A DNA stretch of 64,000 nt. Origin: Salinisphaera orenii subsp. orenii MK-B5. Its GTDB lineage: Bacteria; Pseudomonadota; Gammaproteobacteria; Nevskiales; Salinisphaeraceae. The DNA is taken from positions 1 through 64,000 of the forward strand of contig NZ_AYKH01000034.1 of the NCBI RefSeq assembly GCF_003788635.1, read 5' to 3'. The notes under the pieces are model-generated. The model was not told the origin of the DNA. It was given only the letters and a program-made list of their open reading frames with translations, and searched no databases. Positions within the stretch are counted from its first letter, which is position 1, and the number at the start of each line of letters is the position of its first letter. Positions 53,570-62,744 of this stretch are shown here, piece by piece. Both the position numbers and the translations under genes were made by a program.

Positions 53570-56500
53570 TCATTCGTCTTCGAGCACGACCACCGGCTGG
53601 CCGGCGGCCACCGCGGCGCCTTCGGCGATCGGCAGGCGAGCGACGCGCCCGGCCTGAACGGCGCGGACCTCGACTTCCATCTTCATGGACTCGACCAGGG
53701 CGACCAGCTGGCCGTCCTCGACGGCCTCGCCTTCGGCGACCTGCAGCTTCCACAGGCTGCCGGAGACCGGGCTGTCGATACCGGTCTCGCCCGCGGCCAG
53801 GGCCTCGGATTCGGCCGGCTCGGGAATATGGTCCTCGAAGGTGAACTGGCCGTCAGCCCGCCAGCGCGCCATCTCCTCCTGGAAGGCGGCCTCGCGGCGT
53901 TCGCGAAACGTCTCGATGGATTCCTGATGGGCATCGAGCCAGGCTTCGTGTTCGGCCAGCGAGAAGGTGACCGTCTCGGTTTGCAGGTCGAAGCGCCCGT
54001 GCAGGAATTCGCGCCGGATCTCGGTGAGTTCGTCGTGGCTGACTTCGTAGAAGCGCAGCTGGTCAAAGAACCGCAGCAGCCAGGGATTCTCGAAATGGCG
54101 CGTCTCGCGATAGCGGTTCCACATCTGCAGCGTGCGGCCGACGAACTGGTAGCCGCCCGGGCCTTCCATGCCGTAGACGCACAGGTAGGCGCCGCCGATG
54201 CCGACCGAGTTCTCGGCGGTCCAGGTGCGCGCGGGGTTGTACTTGGTGGTGACCAAACGCTGGCGCGGGTCGAGCGGTGTGGCTACCGGCGCGCCGAGAT
54301 AGACATCGCCCAGGCCCATGACCAGATAGCGGGCATCGAAGACGATGTCGCGGATCTGGTCTTCGTTGTCGAGCGCGTTGATACGGCGGATGAAATCCAG
54401 ATTGCTCGGACACCAGGGCGCGTCCGGGCGCACGGTGCGCTGGTAGATACGGATCGCCTCGTGGCAGGCCGGATCGTCCCAGGACAGCGGCAGGTGCACC
54501 ACGCGCGATTCGACCTCGAGCTGTTCGACGTCGCGCAGCGCCCGTTCGGCGTGTTCGAGATGTGCCAGCAGATCGGCCAGCGCGAGCGTGTTCGGGTCGT
54601 AGTGGATCTGCAGCGAGCGGATGCCGGGGGTGAGTTCGGCCATGCCGGTCAGCGGGTGCTCGCGCAGCCACAGCATCCAGGCATGGGCACGAAAACGCAG
54701 CGCGATCTCGAGCGCCATCTCGCCGAACTCGATCAGCAGGAAGTCGTCGCCCGCACGGCGGTAAACGATGCGCTCGCCGGCCTCGGCCGCCGGCACCTCG
54801 CGCAGCACCGGGTGGCTACGCTCGGCGACGAGGCTCGGCGCGCGGGTGGCGGCGAGCGTATCCAGGCGGGCCTGCCGATCGGCCTCGAGCGCACGCGCGG
54901 TGTTCAGCGATACCGGTACGAAGCGCACGCTGTCGCCGGCGGCGAGCTGGCCGAGCTTCCAGCGCTCGGCGCGCACGGTGGTCGCGGGGCAGACGAAACC
55001 GCCCAGCGACGGTCCGTCCGGGCCCAGGATGACCGGCATGTCGCCGGTGAAATCGATGGTGCCGAAGGCGTATGCGTTGTCGTGGATATTGGACGGGTGC
55101 AGCCCGGCCTCGCCGCCGTCCTCGCGGGCCCATTCGGGGCGGGGGCCGATCAGGCGCACGCCGGTGCGGTTGGAATGAAAATGCACGTCCCAGTCGTGGT
55201 CGAAGAACGTGTCGATATCGTCTTCGGTGAAGAAGTCGGGCGCGCCGTGCGGGCCGTAGAGAACGGCGATCTCCCAGTGGCGCCCGGTCTCGGTGGGCGT
55301 GCCGAACACGGGTACGACATCCGCGGGCAGGGCGCGGGGCGTGATCGCATTGCGGGCGGCCAGCGGCAGGACATCGCCGCTGCGCAGGGCGCGGCCGACG
55401 TGGCCGCCGAACTGGCCGAGCGTGAAGGTCGCACGCGAGCCGAGATAGGGCGGGCTGTCGATGCCGCCGGCGACCAGCAGGTAGCAGCGCGCGCCGCCCG
55501 TGATCTTGCCGAGCTTGAGCTTCGTCCCCGCGGGCACGTCGAGCACGCGCCAGAGCTCGACGGGCTCGTCGTCGAGCGTGGCGGCAATCGGCGCGCCGGC
55601 GAGCACGATCTGGGTGGCGCGGTTGAAGCGCAGCGTCGGCCCGGTCAGCGTTAGTTCGAGTCCGGCGGCGTCGTCGGCGTTGTCGAGCAGCCGGTTGCCG
55701 AGCCGGAACGACCAGTCGTCGAACGGCCCCGACGGCGGCACGCCCACGTCCCAGTGGCCGGTACGCCCGGGCACGTCCTGGATCGTGGTCATCGTGCCGG
55801 GGGCCAGCACTTCGATGGTCGGCGGCGCCCATTCCAGGTCGGCCAGCCAGCGGGTATGGAAATCCGCGCGTTCGAAACGGGCGTCGCGCAGCACTTGCGA
55901 CAGCCAGGTACGGTTGGTCTCGATGCCGTAGACCCGCGAGGCCTCGAGCGTGGCGGCCAGGCGCTCGACGGCCTGCGCGCGATCGTCGGCGTGGACGATG
56001 ACCTTCGCCAGCATCGGATCGAACAGCGGCGATATCTCCAGCCCGGCCTCGATCGAATGATCGATGCGCAGGCCGTCGCCGGTCGGGAACGTCACCTCGG
56101 TGAGCAGGCCGGCAGAGGGGCGGAAATCCTGGTGCGGGTCCTCGGCGTAAAGACGCGCCTGTACGGCATGGCCGCTCGGGGCGAGCTCGGCGCGCAGGGC
56201 GGACAGATCCATGGCCTCACCGGCGCCCAGGCGCAGCATCCAGTCGACGATATCCACGCCCCAGACGGCCTCGGTCACGCCGTGTTCGACCTGCAGGCGC
56301 GTGTTTACTTCCAGAAAGAAGAAGCGCTCGCGTACGGCATCAAAGATGAACTCCACCGTGCCCGCGCTGCGATAATTCACCGCTTCGCCGAGGGCGACGG
56401 CGGTTGCGTGCAGTTCGGCGCGTACGGCCTCCGGCAACGCCGGTGCCGGGCATTCCTCGATGACCTTCTGATTGCGGCGCTGGGTCGAGCAGTCGCGCTC

Positions 56501-57172
56501 GCCGAGGGCGACGACTGTGCCCGCGCCGTCGCCGAAGATCTGGACTTCTAGATGCCGGGCGGTGGCGATATAGGCCTCGACGAACACGCCGGCATCGCCG
56601 AAGTTGCGCTCGCCCAGTCCGCGTACGGAATCGAAGGCGTGCGCGAGCTCCGCCTCGGTCTCGCAGACCTGCATGCCGATCCCGCCGCCGCCCGCGGTGG
56701 ATTTGAGCATCACCGGATAGCCGATACGGGCAGCTTCGGCGGTGGCGGCATCAACGTCGTGGAGCAGCGCCGAGCCGGGTACCAGCGGCACCCCGGCGTC
56801 CTCGGCGATCGCACGCGCCTCGTGCTTGAGGCCGAAGTCCCGGATCTGGTCGGCCGTCGGCCCGAGAAACACCAGGCCGGCCTGTTCGCAGGCGGCGATG
56901 AACTGCTCGTTCTCCGATAGAAAGCCGTAGCCGGGATGGATGGCCTGGGCGCCCGATTCGCGCGCGATGGCGATCAGCTTGTCGATCGCCAGATAGGTGT
57001 CCGCCGCGCCGCCCTCGCCGAGTGAGTAGGCGGCATCGGCGGTGGTCACGAACGGCGCGTCGCGGTCGGCCTCGGCATAGACGGCGACGCTTGCGATGTC
57101 ACGGGCGCGCAGGGTGCGCTGGATACGGGTGGCGATGGCGCCGCGATTGGCGATCAGCACGGTGTCGAACAT
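53570..57172 (-). CDS. Guanidine carboxylase (biotin-dependent, urea carboxylase family)
   Basis: 1200 aa. Biotin carboxylase at 1-450 (MFDTVLIANRGAIATRIQRTLR, KSTAGGGGIGMQVC, FLEVNTRLQVEHGVTEAVWGVDIVDWMLRLGAGE). Then the AHS2/AHS1 (KipA/KipI) carboxyltransferase halves (LAPGTMTTIQDVPGRTGHWDVGVPPSGPFDDWSFRLGNRLL ...; LPLSWDDPACHEAIRIYQRTVRPDAPWCPSNLDFI). A biotinyl domain ends the protein with VESMKMEVEV, Lys1164. No fused allophanate hydrolase. A guanidine-I riboswitch heads the operon and DUF1989 partners are adjacent, so guanidine rather than urea should be the substrate, giving carboxyguanidine. The start 57172 begins the conserved strand. Confidence 0.93.
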   Translation of the reverse strand: MFDTVLIANRGAIATRIQRTLRARDIASVAVYAEADRDAPFVTTADAAYSLGEGGAADTYLAIDKLIAIARESGAQAIHPGYGFLSENEQFIAACEQAGLVFLGPTADQIRDFGLKHEARAIAEDAGVPLVPGSALLHDVDAATAEAARIGYPVMLKSTAGGGGIGMQVCETEAELAHAFDSVRGLGERNFGDAGVFVEAYIATARHLEVQIFGDGAGTVVALGERDCSTQRRNQKVIEECPAPALPEAVRAELHATAVALGEAVNYRSAGTVEFIFDAVRERFFFLEVNTRLQVEHGVTEAVWGVDIVDWMLRLGAGEAMDLSALRAELAPSGHAVQARLYAEDPHQDFRPSAGLLTEVTFPTGDGLRIDHSIEAGLEISPLFDPMLAKVIVHADDRAQAVERLAATLEASRVYGIETNRTWLSQVLRDARFERADFHTRWLADLEWAPPTIEVLAPGTMTTIQDVPGRTGHWDVGVPPSGPFDDWSFRLGNRLLDNADDAAGLELTLTGPTLRFNRATQIVLAGAPIAATLDDEPVELWRVLDVPAGTKLKLGKITGGARCYLLVAGGIDSPPYLGSRATFTLGQFGGHVGRALRSGDVLPLAARNAITPRALPADVVPVFGTPTETGRHWEIAVLYGPHGAPDFFTEDDIDTFFDHDWDVHFHSNRTGVRLIGPRPEWAREDGGEAGLHPSNIHDNAYAFGTIDFTGDMPVILGPDGPSLGGFVCPATTVRAERWKLGQLAAGDSVRFVPVSLNTARALEADRQARLDTLAATRAPSLVAERSHPVLREVPAAEAGERIVYRRAGDDFLLIEFGEMALEIALRFRAHAWMLWLREHPLTGMAELTPGIRSLQIHYDPNTLALADLLAHLEHAERALRDVEQLEVESRVVHLPLSWDDPACHEAIRIYQRTVRPDAPWCPSNLDFIRRINALDNEDQIRDIVFDARYLVMGLGDVYLGAPVATPLDPRQRLVTTKYNPARTWTAENSVGIGGAYLCVYGMEGPGGYQFVGRTLQMWNRYRETRHFENPWLLRFFDQLRFYEVSHDELTEIRREFLHGRFDLQTETVTFSLAEHEAWLDAHQESIETFRERREAAFQEEMARWRADGQFTFEDHIPEPAESEALAAGETGIDSPVSGSLWKLQVAEGEAVEDGQLVALVESMKMEVEVRAVQAGRVARLPIAEGAAVAAGQPVVVLEDE

Positions 57173-57260
57173 GGATGACGATCCAAAGGTCGATGCGGGT
57201 CGTCCCGCCGGGGTTCGCAGCGCCGCGGGGTCGTCCCCGCGCGCGGTCAATAGCGGGCGC

Positions 57261-57899
57261 TCAGTCCCAGATCAGCACTTCCAGCGGCGTCGGGTTGAAG
57301 CCGCTGCAGGGATTGTTGAGCTGCGGGCAATTGGAGATCAGCACGACCACATCCATCGCGGCCACCATCTCCACGTACTTGCCGGGCCCGGAGATGCCGT
57401 CGTCGAAGTACAGCTCGCCGTTGGCGGTGACCGGCACGTTCATGAAGAAGTTGATGTTGTGGGCGATGTCGCGCTTGGTGATGCCGTACTCGGGGTGGTT
57501 GGCGATCGCCAGCATCCAGTTGTCGCGGCAGGAATGCATATGCCGCTTCTCCAGGTCGTAGCGCACGGTGTTGGACTCGCTGGCGCAGGCGCCGCCGAGG
57601 GTGTCGTGGCGCCCGCAGGTATCGGCGCTGATCGTGAGCATCACGTTGGTCAGGTTCGAGCGCAGCTCGCTGCCGGTGGTCAGGTAGACCTTGCCCTGTT
57701 CGCGCACGGTATCCATGGCGCTGTAGCGCTCGGATGGATCGGCGGCGTTGAAGAACAGGGTATCGGCGGCCTCGTTGCCCTCGACGTCGACGATACGAAT
57801 CGTCTGGCCGGCCTTGACCGTGCCGATGTAATGGTCGCCGGCATCGATCAACTGGCGAAAGACCGCGTTTTCCTCGCGTTGCTGGCTTGCGATGGTCAT
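57261..57899 (-). CDS. DUF1989 protein UAAP2, carboxyguanidine deiminase subunit
   Basis: 212 aa. [80 protein letters not shown] is the UAAP2 core, with probable zinc ligands in [11 protein letters not shown] and the later [20 protein letters not shown]. Annotated elsewhere as urea amidolyase-associated protein, these pairs were shown to be carboxyguanidine deiminase (CgdAB), forming allophanate and ammonia. Sits between its partner and the carboxylase gene. Which of CgdA or CgdB it is, I leave open. Confidence 0.92.
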   Translation of the reverse strand: MTIASQQREENAVFRQLIDAGDHYIGTVKAGQTIRIVDVEGNEAADTLFFNAADPSERYSAMDTVREQGKVYLTTGSELRSNLTNVMLTISADTCGRHDTLGGACASESNTVRYDLEKRHMHSCRDNWMLAIANHPEYGITKRDIAHNINFFMNVPVTANGELYFDDGISGPGKYVEMVAAMDVVVLISNCPQLNNPCSGFNPTPLEVLIWD

Positions 57900-57925
57900 G
57901 AGTGCTCCTTGTCGTATCGTCGGCT

Positions 57926-58648
57926 TCAGGCCGCGCCGAGGTAGTACAGGCGGTTGTTCTCGAAGCCACGGGCGTTTTCTTCGCAGTGGTTCAGGCAGAC
58001 ATCGTCTGCGGCCACGGGGGCGGCTTCGCCGAGGGCGATATCCACACCGCGCCTGGGGTATTCGGCGGCTGGATCGAGCGGGTGCGGGCAGGTATGCAGG
58101 GCCACGAGCGTGTCCATCTCGAAGCGCAGGGTTACGCTCGCGCCGGCCTGGCAGTGGCCGGCGACATAGCTCAGGTTGCCGTCGTCGTCGGCGACCACCT
58201 TGCTGAACAGATTGAGATTGGCCGCCAGATCGCGCGCGCCCAGGCCGTACTTCGCCAGTTCGATGAGGAAGCTGTCGTGGCCGGTCTGGGTGCGGTCATT
58301 GAGCGCGGCCTGGAAGCTGACCGGCTGCCAGCCCTTGTCGATCATGTGGCGAGCGTGCAGGTTGCCGCCGACGCTGTCGTGCCAGCCGAGATCGTCTTCG
58401 ATAATCGAGGCGAATATGCGGCCCATATCGGAATACAGGCAGTTGCCACGGGTGAGCTTGAAGGTGTGCTGGCACTTGAGCGTGTCCGGCAGGTTGAGCC
58501 GCTCCAGCAGGTTTTCCGGGTTGTACATGAGCAGGCCGACGTTGGTGTCGGGCTCGTGCGCGGTAAGCCGCATGGTGGTGCCGCGGCGCAGGCGCAGCGA
58601 CCAGTGTTGGCCGCCGGGCAGATGGGTGGTGTAGGCGGGTTCGCTCAT
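57926..58648 (-). CDS. DUF1989 protein UAAP1, carboxyguanidine deiminase subunit
   Basis: 240 aa from ATG 58648, overlapping the ATPase stop (ATGA). [85 protein letters not shown] is the UAAP1 signature; [42 protein letters not shown] carries further Cys/His ligands. Partner of the 57261-57899 product in a heteromeric deiminase. Cytosolic. Confidence 0.92.
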   Translation of the reverse strand: MSEPAYTTHLPGGQHWSLRLRRGTTMRLTAHEPDTNVGLLMYNPENLLERLNLPDTLKCQHTFKLTRGNCLYSDMGRIFASIIEDDLGWHDSVGGNLHARHMIDKGWQPVSFQAALNDRTQTGHDSFLIELAKYGLGARDLAANLNLFSKVVADDDGNLSYVAGHCQAGASVTLRFEMDTLVALHTCPHPLDPAAEYPRRGVDIALGEAAPVAADDVCLNHCEENARGFENNRLYYLGAA

Positions 58649-59418
58649 GAGTGCATGTCCTCCTCGATTTGCTTGGCCTGGGAAGGCGCGTCCTCGCGGT
58701 TGCGTTCCACGTCCAGGTCGTAGGTGATGGTGGCGCCGTACGCCTCGGGGGCGTGCGGGTCGTCCCGCCACTTGTCGAACACCCAGACCCGCGTCCCCAG
58801 CGCGAAGGCTTCGTCGATGTCGTGGGTGATCATGAAGATGGTGAGCTGCTGCTCGCGCCAGAGGCGGGTGACCAGCTCATGCATGTCCTGGCGGATGCCG
58901 GGATCGAGCGCGCCGAAGGGTTCGTCGAGCAGCAGGATGCGCGGGCGCATCATCAGCGCCTGGGCGATCGCCAGGCGCTGCTGCATGCCGCCGGACAGCT
59001 CGTGCGGATACTTGTCGAGGGCGTTTTCCAGGCCCACTTCGGTCAGGCGTTCCAGCGCGGCCTCGCGGGCCTGACGCCGACGGCTGCCGAACAGCTTGCC
59101 CAACAGCTTCGAGCGCGACAGTTCCTCGGCGATGAGCGTATTGCCCAGCACCGTCAGATGCGGCAGCACCGAGTACTTCTGGAACACCACGCCGCGGTCC
59201 GGCCCGGGCTCGCCGGGGATCGGTTTGTCTTCGACAAGCAGCTGGCCGCGGGTGATCGACTCCGTGCCCAGCATCATCTTCAGGAACGTCGTCTTGCCGC
59301 AGCCGGACGCGCCGACGATGGTGACGAACTCGCCGGGCTCGACGCTGAAGTTCAGCCGTTCGAGCACGACGTCGCGCCCGTAGTGCTTCTCCAGTCCCTT
59401 TGCTTGCACGAGACTCAT
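58645..59418 (-). CDS. ABC transporter ATP-binding protein of the guanidine operon
   Basis: 257 aa. Walker A GASGCGKTT, Q-loop VFQKYSVLP, signature LSGGMQQRLAIAQAL, Walker B ILLLDEPFGALD, H-loop ITHDIDEAF. NitT/TauT (SsuB-like) class ATPase. [44 protein letters not shown] is the long C-terminus seen in urea carboxylase-associated transporters. Overlaps the permease gene by four bases. Confidence 0.93.
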   Translation of the reverse strand: MSLVQAKGLEKHYGRDVVLERLNFSVEPGEFVTIVGASGCGKTTFLKMMLGTESITRGQLLVEDKPIPGEPGPDRGVVFQKYSVLPHLTVLGNTLIAEELSRSKLLGKLFGSRRRQAREAALERLTEVGLENALDKYPHELSGGMQQRLAIAQALMMRPRILLLDEPFGALDPGIRQDMHELVTRLWREQQLTIFMITHDIDEAFALGTRVWVFDKWRDDPHAPEAYGATITYDLDVERNREDAPSQAKQIEEDMHS

Positions 59419-60242
59419 GACGCGGCCTTTTCGTCAACGTGATACCAGGGGAACGACCACCGCGAGATCCACAACAGCGCCTGATCGATGACAAAGGCGA
59501 GCAGGGTGATCCAGGCCACATAGGGCAGGATCACGTCCATCGCCAGATAGCGGCGGACCAGAAATATGCGGTAGCCGAGGCCCTCCTGGGCCGCGATCGC
59601 CTCGGCCGCGATCAGGAACAGCCAGGCGCTGCCCAGCGCCAGCCGCGTGGTCGAGATCAGGCGCGGGGTGAGCTGGGGCAGCAGCACCCGTAGCATCACC
59701 TGCCAGGAGCTGGCGCCCAGTGTCTGGGCCTTGATCCGCTGCTCGTTGGGCAGGCGCAGGGCCTCGCCGGTGAGGTCGCGAATCAGAAACGGGGTGATGC
59801 CGACGACGATCAGCACCACCTTGGCCATTTCCCCGGTCCCGAAGGCGATGAACAGGATCGGCAGGATCGCCAGCGGCGGGATCAGCGAGACCACCGTGAT
59901 CAGCGGCGAGAACGGTGCCCGGAACAGCGGCAGGCCGCCGCTTAACAACCCGAAGACGAGGGCGGCGACCGCGCTGATGCCGACGCCGATACCCAGTCGC
60001 TGCAGGCTGGCCGCGGTGTCAGCCCACAGCGGGATGGAGCCGGTCCGGACGTTGGCTTCGGTGGCCATCCCGGCGAAGGTTTCGGCCATCTGCGCCGGTA
60101 GTGGCAGCAGTCGGTCGTTCGGATTCTCGGCGTGGCGGGCGTTCGAGACGCCCAGGTAGACGAAGGCGATCAGCAGAAACGGCAGCAGCGCCAGCGCCAC
60201 CCGCGCGGCCCGGCGCGGCTTGAGATTGATCAGTCGCTTCAT
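59415..60242 (-). CDS. ABC transporter permease of the guanidine operon
   Basis: 275 aa with six membrane helices; the EAA-like loop is EALRLPNEQRIKAQTLGASSWQVMLRVLLPQLTPRLISTTRLALG. SIPLWADTAASLQRLGIGVGISAVAALVFGLLSGGLPLF begins the NitT/TauT-type permease domain. It lies 63 bases after the binding-protein gene and is coupled to the ATPase gene. Confidence 0.93.
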   Translation of the reverse strand: MKRLINLKPRRAARVALALLPFLLIAFVYLGVSNARHAENPNDRLLPLPAQMAETFAGMATEANVRTGSIPLWADTAASLQRLGIGVGISAVAALVFGLLSGGLPLFRAPFSPLITVVSLIPPLAILPILFIAFGTGEMAKVVLIVVGITPFLIRDLTGEALRLPNEQRIKAQTLGASSWQVMLRVLLPQLTPRLISTTRLALGSAWLFLIAAEAIAAQEGLGYRIFLVRRYLAMDVILPYVAWITLLAFVIDQALLWISRWSFPWYHVDEKAAS

Positions 60243-60305
60243 GACAGCGTCTCCGGCGGTCGAAATAAGAGCGCGGCGGGCGTTGGCCCGCCGCGGGGTC
60301 GACCG

Positions 60306-61367
60306 TTACCGGTTTTCGGCGACTTCTTCCGTATAGCGCGGCTCGAACCGCAGCTTGACGTTGGAGTCGCTGCCGTAGGTGCCCGCCGGCGTCTCGATGC
60401 CGATGACGTCCGGCGACGGCGCGCCCTGGCCGAGCAGGCCGTGCTTGAAGCTGAATTCGGCGACGCGCTGCATGGTCTCGAGCAGCTCGTCGTCGTTCAT
60501 CAGCTCGGCGGCCTCGGCCGGATCGGTATAGAGGTGGGTCGCGTCGAGCTGTTCGCGATAGCCCGCGACGTCGGTGCCGGCGGCTTCGGCCATGATCTCG
60601 AGCGCTTCTTCGTCGTTCTTGGCGATATGGTCCATCACCTCGTACCAGGCGCCGGCCAGCGCCCTGCCGAAGTCCGGGTTGTTCTTCAGCGTCTCGGTGT
60701 TGACCACCATCATGTCCAGGATCTCGCGCGGGATCTGCTTGGATGTGTAGACGACGTGGCTGTCGGGCATCTCGTCGATCGACATCAGCTGCGGGTTCCA
60801 GGCCGCGACGGCGTTGACGTCGTCGTTGGCGAACACGCCGACGATGTCGGCATCCGAGGTGTTGACCGTTTCGATGTCGCGCTCGGTCAGGCCGACGGAG
60901 TCCAGCGCCCGGGCGAGGAAGTAGTGGGAGACGCTGAACTGCACGAGATTGACGCGCCGGCCCTCGATATCGGTGAGATCGTCGCTGCCCTTGAGCACGA
61001 TGCCGTCGTTGCCGTCGGAATAGTCGTTGATCAGCAGTGCGGTCGAATCCACGCCCGAAGCCGCGGGGATGGTCAGCGCATCCATGTTGGTCATGGCGCA
61101 GCCGTCCATGTTGCCGGAGGTGTACTGGTTGACCGACTCGATGTAGTCGTTGATCTGGACCACCTCGATATCGATGTCGTACTTGTCGGCCCACTTGTCG
61201 ACGATGCCCGCCTTGTCGGCATAGGCCCACGGCATCCAGCCGGCGTAGATGGACCAGCACACGCGGAAGCTGTCGCGGCTGCCCTCGGCCGCGTGGACCG
61301 GGGCGAAAGCGGAAAAGACCATCGTCACGATGGCGAGGAGAGTGGCGATGCGGTAACGGGCGGGCAT
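60306..61367 (-). CDS. ABC transporter substrate-binding protein of the guanidine operon
   Basis: 353 aa with signal peptide (MPARYRIATLLAIVTMVFSAFAPVHAA) and GGAGG before ATG 61367. FRVCWSIYAGWMPWAYADKAGIVDKWADKYDIDIEVVQINDYIESVNQYTSGNMDGCAMTNMDALTIPAASGVDST is the urea carboxylase-related binding-protein pattern (NMT1/TauA-like fold). First gene of the operon, directly under riboswitch control. Guanidine or a guanidino compound is the presumed ligand (inference from the riboswitch). Confidence 0.93.
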   Translation of the reverse strand: MPARYRIATLLAIVTMVFSAFAPVHAAEGSRDSFRVCWSIYAGWMPWAYADKAGIVDKWADKYDIDIEVVQINDYIESVNQYTSGNMDGCAMTNMDALTIPAASGVDSTALLINDYSDGNDGIVLKGSDDLTDIEGRRVNLVQFSVSHYFLARALDSVGLTERDIETVNTSDADIVGVFANDDVNAVAAWNPQLMSIDEMPDSHVVYTSKQIPREILDMMVVNTETLKNNPDFGRALAGAWYEVMDHIAKNDEEALEIMAEAAGTDVAGYREQLDATHLYTDPAEAAELMNDDELLETMQRVAEFSFKHGLLGQGAPSPDVIGIETPAGTYGSDSNVKLRFEPRYTEEVAENR

Positions 61368-61390
61368 GGAAAGCCTCCGGTTTGCGGCGG

Positions 61391-61436
61391 AAAAACACGG
61401 GGGTACCGGTAGCAGCGCTGCCTGGTGACCTCCCGG
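61391..61436 (-). terminator. Expression-platform terminator of the guanidine riboswitch
   Basis: On the minus strand CGGGAGGU (61435-61428) can pair with ACCCCCG (61404-61398), with one bulged A, followed by UG and UUUUU (61391-61395 on plus as AAAAA). The 5' arm is the conserved 3' end of the aptamer, so ligand binding should prevent the terminator and switch the operon on. Confidence 0.8.
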
Positions 61437-61535
61437 GCTTTTGTCCCGCCGTGTAACCCCGCAGACCGTGTCAGCCGGCGAGGTCGACCGCTCTCGGACC
61501 AGTCGCTGCCGATCTCTCGGCAGCCGGAACCCTAG
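61427..61535 (-). ncRNA. Guanidine-I (ykkC subtype 1) riboswitch
   Basis: The minus strand shows the conserved blocks in order: CUAGGGUUCCG (from 61535), ACUGGUCCGAGAG, ACACGG (twice), and CGGGACAAAAGCCCGGGAG. These are the invariant segments of the guanidine-I aptamer. The helices between them pair (CUGCCGAGAGAUCGGCAG as one arm). It stands 60 bases before the first gene and is followed by a terminator stem, indicating an ON switch. The remaining 220 bases to the HAD gene hold the promoter and a short GCACCGC-T-GCGGTGC dyad, nothing else. Confidence 0.95.
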
Positions 61536-61758
61536 CGTTCCATTGCATATCTGATTGTGTGGCAGCTGAAGCTGCCGATACCCGATCTATGTCGTCACCC
61601 GATACAAAGCAGGATTCCTGCCAACTTGCGTCGTTACTTTTATTTCAGCGACTTAAGGGATGGCTTCACGCTCGGAGCCGGTTTCGTCGCGGTTGGCTGT
61701 TGCGCCTTGATCGCGCGTGATGCACCGCTGCGGTGCGTTCTGCTGGTGCAGGTCATGC

Positions 61759-62601
61759 TCAGCGCTCGGGCTGGTCGCGCGAGCGTGAGATCCGGAGCTC
61801 CTGGGCGAGCAGATGACGCGCCAGTTCGACCAGGTCGCCGATGCTGTCGACCACGGCGTCGGGGCGGTCCGGGTGTCGGGTGGTGCCGGGGAAGATCCGG
61901 TCGAGCCATGCCTGATCCCAGCCCGCGCCGTTGTAGAACACCGCGGTCACGCCCGCACGCTTGGCCGCGATGACGTCGGTGGTGGAGTCGCCGACGTACC
62001 AGGTGTGCTCGTCGGCGTCGCGGCCGACGTTGCGCAGCGCGCACAGCAGCAGGTCGGGATGCGGTTTGCGGTGGTCCACGTCGTTGCCGCAGGTCAGGGT
62101 GTCGAACAGATCGGCCCAGCCGGTGCCGTCGACAATGGCGAGCTCGTGGTTCATGAACTCGCGGTTGCGGTTGGAGATCACGCCCAGGACGAGGCCGAGC
62201 GAACGCAGGTGCTCGAGGTGGGCCCGGATATCGGGCTCGAGCGGGGTCACCTCGCCGACGAATTTGCGGTAGGCCTCGTCGAAGGCGCCGTGCGCGCGCT
62301 GCTTGGCGTCAGGATTGTCGCCGAACAGCACCTCGAAGATGTCCGTGCGCGAGATCCTGCGCTCGGCGACGATGCGCGGGTGCAGCGCACGGTTGTCGCG
62401 GACGTACTTGACGAGCTTCGCGTCTTCGATGGTCTTGGACTGATCGGGCGAGAGCAGTTCGTCCAGCAGGCCGAGTTCGTCCAGCCGCGGCAACACGTCG
62501 TCGACGGCGTGATACATGGCGTCGTGGGTGTCCACGAGCGTGGCGTGCCAGTCGATCAGGATGACCGCAGGCGAGGCATGCGGCAGTTGGCGAATGCTCA
62601 C
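61759..62601 (-). CDS. HAD-superfamily hydrolase with DxH nucleophile motif
   Basis: 280 aa. Motif I is ILIDWHATLVDT: the nucleophile Asp17 is present but the usual second Asp (acid/base, position +2) is His19. Motif II is GVISNRNREF, motif III HRKPHPDLLL, motif IV WYVGDSTTDVIAAKRAGVTAVFYNGAG. A helical C1 cap occupies about 25-130. The fold is phosphoglycolate phosphatase-like, but loss of the general acid makes ordinary phosphatase activity doubtful or altered. Independent unit upstream of the riboswitch. Substrate unknown. Confidence 0.85.
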   Translation of the reverse strand: MSIRQLPHASPAVILIDWHATLVDTHDAMYHAVDDVLPRLDELGLLDELLSPDQSKTIEDAKLVKYVRDNRALHPRIVAERRISRTDIFEVLFGDNPDAKQRAHGAFDEAYRKFVGEVTPLEPDIRAHLEHLRSLGLVLGVISNRNREFMNHELAIVDGTGWADLFDTLTCGNDVDHRKPHPDLLLCALRNVGRDADEHTWYVGDSTTDVIAAKRAGVTAVFYNGAGWDQAWLDRIFPGTTRHPDRPDAVVDSIGDLVELARHLLAQELRISRSRDQPER

Positions 62602-62744
62602 GATCTGGCTTCGGTTTGGATCTCGGAGCGGGCGGCGGCGTGTCGGTTCCGGGCGGCAAGTGGCCGGCGGCGATCGAGCGCCGGGCCGGCCCGCCGACGG
62701 CGATCGCCGCCGGCGGATGGCTTCGAGTCGGGTTCGCCCCTGCC

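Noticed and set aside
53828-55654. A 608-codon plus-strand frame inside guanidine carboxylase
   Set aside because: Shadow of the carboxylase; no motif and no ribosome-binding site.
53570-57172. Urea carboxylase for urea use
   Set aside because: The guanidine-I riboswitch, the DUF1989 pair and the lack of a fused or adjacent allophanate hydrolase point to guanidine; sequence alone in the carboxyltransferase site was not decisive.
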